IMG/VR virus record: IMGVR_UViG_3300023178_000322 | Coordinates: 1-20,882 of that record | Strand: one strand, 5' to 3' | Length of the DNA stretch: 20,882 bases | Origin: a virus | Shown here: piece after piece, positions 18,902-20,882 of the stretch | Layout of the letters: each line of letters begins with the position of its first letter | Numbering within the stretch: position 1 is the first letter of the stretch | The notes under the pieces: generated by a model | Seen by the model: only the letters and a program-made list of their open reading frames with translations | The model's database searches: none | What the model was told of the DNA's origin: nothing | Position numbers and translations under genes: made by a program

Positions 18902-19588
18902 TCATTTTCTTAACGAACTAACAAATGTTTCAAACATTCTAGCTGCCATTGATTCGTCAATACGTTTAGTAACAGTTCTGTATTGCTTTTCAACGGTTTC
19001 TTGAATTTCTTCAATTACTTCCTCAACTGGTTGCTGAGCAATCCAATTTCCAGATGCAACATCATAGTAGAATTCAGTATTTTCCATAATACCATTTACA
19101 AACGCATTCGGCGCTGATGGGTCTGTAACGATGTCTACTGTTGCAAGATGAAAGTCGTTTTGGACTTCCATTACGCCATTTCTGTTTTTCACCGAACCTA
19201 GTCCACGTGTGGATACACCACAACGAACACCTTCGTCGATGAATGTCTTTACAATTTCTCCCATTGGTGTGCCAAGGATTTTCGCCTTACCATGGAAGTT
19301 GTCACCTTCTCTGTGCATAGAAGTAATAAGGTGGGACACACGATCTCCATTGATCTGTGGTCCATCTGGGTGCCCTAGTTCACCAAGCGCACGTTTTGTA
19401 TCGATGAATTCTCTTTGATAACGATTCATTTCTTTATCAAGAACTTCACTTGGATAGATACGTCCGTTGCGGTTCTTTAGGTTACCTTGCATAAAGATAC
19501 CTTCGATAAAGAAACTCTTCTTACCAGTCTCTTCATTCAGTTCGGTAGAGACACCGATATCTTCTGTGATTTCTGAGATCAGTTTCAT
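18902..19588 (-). CDS. 21: Prohead core protease gp21
   Basis: A 228-residue protease of the T4 gp21 (peptidase S77/U9) family, close to T4's 212. GNLKNRNGRIYPSEVL (35-50), ELGHPDGPQINGDRVSH (70-86, catalytic His73), GVSTRGLGSV (124-133, catalytic Ser126) and VDIVTDPSAPNAFV (151-164) are the family blocks. It matures the head by cleaving gp22, gp23 and other core proteins. The C-terminal extension past residue 175 is helical and shares a 22-nt exact match with the 8574-9008 gene. TATAAATA lies about 32 nt upstream. Confidence 0.95.
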   Translation of the reverse strand: MKLISEITEDIGVSTELNEETGKKSFFIEGIFMQGNLKNRNGRIYPSEVLDKEMNRYQREFIDTKRALGELGHPDGPQINGDRVSHLITSMHREGDNFHGKAKILGTPMGEIVKTFIDEGVRCGVSTRGLGSVKNRNGVMEVQNDFHLATVDIVTDPSAPNAFVNGIMENTEFYYDVASGNWIAQQPVEEVIEEIQETVEKQYRTVTKRIDESMAARMFETFVSSLRK

Positions 19589-19619
19589 TGCTCTCGTTTC
19601 CTCTCGAATATTTTCTTTT

Positions 19620-19627
19620 TATTTATA
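19620..19627 (-). promoter_or_regulatory. T4-type late promoter for gp21
   Basis: TATTTATA on the plus strand reads TATAAATA on the minus strand, about 32 nt upstream of the gp21 ATG, at the end of the 19629-19850 gene. Confidence 0.85.
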
Positions 19628-19628
19628 A

Positions 19629-19850
19629 CTATTGTGCATCGTAATAGGTTTTGTCTAGTTCCCCAGTACTTGGGGGTTGACTAATTTTACGACACTTAAT
19701 ATATGTCTGTCTTGGGTTTGCACCAGACGTAGTGTAAGTTCTCACTCCACCACTGATAGTACCAGGCGTATCTGAGTAAGTATCCGCTCCAGTTGCAGCG
19801 TTGTCATACTCCCAAATTCCACCAGTGCCTGGCACAACAACCCAAGCCAT
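19629..19850 (-). CDS. Small head-cluster protein, 73 aa
   Basis: It starts MAWVVVPGTGGIWEYDNAAT, and continues ADTYSDTPGTISGGVRTYTT then RQTYIKCRKI, ending LDKTYYDAQ. It is beta-rich with many Gly, Thr and Tyr, which recalls small unannotated proteins in marine T4-like head clusters that begin MAWVVVPG. The ATG overlaps the previous stop (TAATG). Its position between gp20 and gp21 corresponds to T4 67/68, but it does not look like those acidic core proteins; it may be a virion decoration or an internal head component. Confidence 0.72.
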   Translation of the reverse strand: MAWVVVPGTGGIWEYDNAATGADTYSDTPGTISGGVRTYTTSGANPRQTYIKCRKISQPPSTGELDKTYYDAQ

Positions 19851-20371
19851 TAGTCGTCACTCTCTACCGATTCACCGTAACCATAAGATGCAGCATAGTA
19901 GTCATAATCATCCGAATCTCTATAACCCGCATTCATACGTTTCGATCCCTCTGCATATGCATGTAGAGTTTTCATTTGACTGAACGCATATGCAAGTTTG
20001 TTTTGATACCATTCTTCTGGGTCACCGCCCATTTCAAGGTAATCCATGATTTCCTCGGCAGCATAACAAATGAATTCTAGTTGACGTTTCATCATAGGAA
20101 CTTCTTCTGCAGGGTTCTCTTGGAGATCTTCAGAATTGTCTTCTACATCAACGTCTTCTTTATATGCTACGTCATACGCTTTTTCGTCTTCACCCGCAAC
20201 GTAATCGGAAAGTCGTTTAATTCTTGACTTGCCTGGAATGTCACCCGAAAACTGTTCTGGTTCCGCTACTGGATGGTCAATGACCTCAACAGTATGTTGA
20301 TTCCAATGCTTTAGTTCTTCAGGGTTATTTGGCATTGCAACCTCTGATACTAAGTCCTTAAAAGATTTCAT
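19850..20371 (-). CDS. Probable prohead core protein (gp67/68 position), 173 aa
   Basis: It starts MKSFKDLVSEVAMPNNPEEL. The protein is acidic with Tyr/Asp-rich ends (YRDSDDYDYYAASYGYGESV) and a helical middle (MMKRQLEFICYAAEEIMDYL, YAFSQMKTLHAYAE). It lies directly after gp20 as gp67 and gp68 do in T4, and the acidic helix-rich make-up fits a core protein cut by gp21. No direct sequence match to T4 gp67 or gp68 is visible. AATAAATA, a late-promoter variant, lies about 32 nt upstream. Confidence 0.68.
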   Translation of the reverse strand: MKSFKDLVSEVAMPNNPEELKHWNQHTVEVIDHPVAEPEQFSGDIPGKSRIKRLSDYVAGEDEKAYDVAYKEDVDVEDNSEDLQENPAEEVPMMKRQLEFICYAAEEIMDYLEMGGDPEEWYQNKLAYAFSQMKTLHAYAEGSKRMNAGYRDSDDYDYYAASYGYGESVESDD

Positions 20372-20402
20372 TGTTCTGTTCCTATTAAATTTGTTGTAGT
20401 TT

Positions 20403-20410
20403 TATTTATT
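20403..20410 (-). promoter_or_regulatory. Late promoter variant before the 173-aa core gene
   Basis: TATTTATT on the plus strand is AATAAATA on the minus strand, one base off the late consensus, but at the same 30-40 nt distance from the start as the exact ones. It lies just upstream of the ATG at 20371 and just past the gp20 stop. Confidence 0.5.
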
Positions 20411-20411
20411 A

Positions 20412-20882
20412 CTATTCAAATTCGTCTTCGGCGTTACCAAAGATTTCCTTTTCGTCTTCAATTACCTGAAGTTCGTCCTTGAACTCTTCTTCAGACATTT
20501 GAAGGATATTTTTAACCACCCATTGACGTGAATAATAAACACCAACATGATCTTCAACGTCACGAAGCGTTGTCATACGTTCACGAATAATCTCTGACTG
20601 TTTAAGTTCTTCAAAGTAATTGTCTTTGACAAAGTCATAACGAATTTTGTTTTTAATCTCCGCAAACTCTTCTGGACCCATGACACCTTTGAAGATAAGT
20701 TGTTTCTCCAAAATGATGTTAAACAGGTTAGAAAAACGTGCACGGACACGACGAATGAACTTACCAAATTTAAGTTCGTCACGTGTAATCTCAGAAGTAC
20801 GACCAAATGTAGCCATAGTTTCTGGTTCAAGTCTTGAAATCGGAACCTTCAAAGATTTATAAACTTTTTTCAAAAAGTATTG
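20412..20882 (-). CDS. 20: Portal vertex protein gp20, C-terminal part
   Basis: The frame is open to the window edge; an apparent TTG start at 20873 is internal. The visible 156 residues are the C-terminal part of T4 gp20 (524 residues): YFLKKVYKSLKVPISRLE, FGRTSEITRDELKFGKFIRR, LEKQLIFKGVM, KDNYFEELKQSEIIRER and VGVYYSRQWVVKNILQ, all strong gp20 blocks. The portal forms the 12-fold ring at the head vertex where DNA enters and the tail joins. The N-terminal half and its promoter lie beyond the window. Confidence 0.95.
   Translation of the reverse strand, partial: QYFLKKVYKSLKVPISRLEPETMATFGRTSEITRDELKFGKFIRRVRARFSNLFNIILEKQLIFKGVMGPEEFAEIKNKIRYDFVKDNYFEELKQSEIIRERMTTLRDVEDHVGVYYSRQWVVKNILQMSEEEFKDELQVIEDEKEIFGNAEDEFE

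Overview
This window looks like part of the genome of a T4-like (Tevenvirinae-type) marine myovirus infecting a Gram-negative host. The clearest evidence is the head gene block at the right end, on the minus strand, in T4 order: portal gp20 (C-terminal part only), two small genes in the T4 67/68 position, prohead protease gp21, scaffold gp22 and major capsid gp23. Each of gp21, gp22 and gp23 has the T4 late promoter octamer TATAAATA 30-50 nt before its start. Many of the small proteins resemble conserved unknowns that I recall from cyanophage, pelagiphage and vibriophage T4-likes, but I could not check this by search. I cannot name the host; its Gram-negative nature is inferred from Sec signal peptides on several phage proteins.

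Layout. (A) 1-6.77 kb, plus strand: the end of a PD-(D/E)XK nuclease, small unknown genes, a DUF932 protein with its own promoter, tRNA-Trp and tRNA-Pro, a short NAD-dependent epimerase, a basic coiled-coil protein with a possible clamp-binding tail, more small genes and a 2OG-Fe(II) oxygenase, ended by a strong terminator at 6779. (B) 6.75-11.4 kb, minus strand: one apparent late operon of nine genes read from a TATAAATA promoter near 11.42 kb. It encodes mostly exported or membrane-linked proteins: a Cys-rich secreted protein, a large acidic secreted protein, a pilin-like protein, a small Ig/chaperone-like protein, a secreted protein with a C-terminal coil, a class 3 lipase, two membrane/coiled-coil proteins and a 57-residue protein. 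(C) 11.5-16.4 kb, plus strand: about 17 small, tightly packed and often overlapping genes served by three near-identical sigma70-type promoters; among them are an AbrB/MazE-like protein, an adenine methyltransferase-like protein, a DsbA-like late transcription protein and a zinc ribbon. (D) 16.4-20.9 kb, minus strand: the head genes, separated from C by a pair of crossed terminators.

Working together: the plus-strand genes have host-type promoters (TTGACA, about 17 nt, TATATT, with A-tracts upstream) and are probably early or middle host-takeover and metabolic genes. The minus-strand genes have late promoters and encode the virion head and an envelope-directed module whose function I believe is undescribed. 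That late module (B) is the best candidate for a new system. I found no insertion sequence, CRISPR array or integrase. No stretch above about 300 bases lacks a feature.
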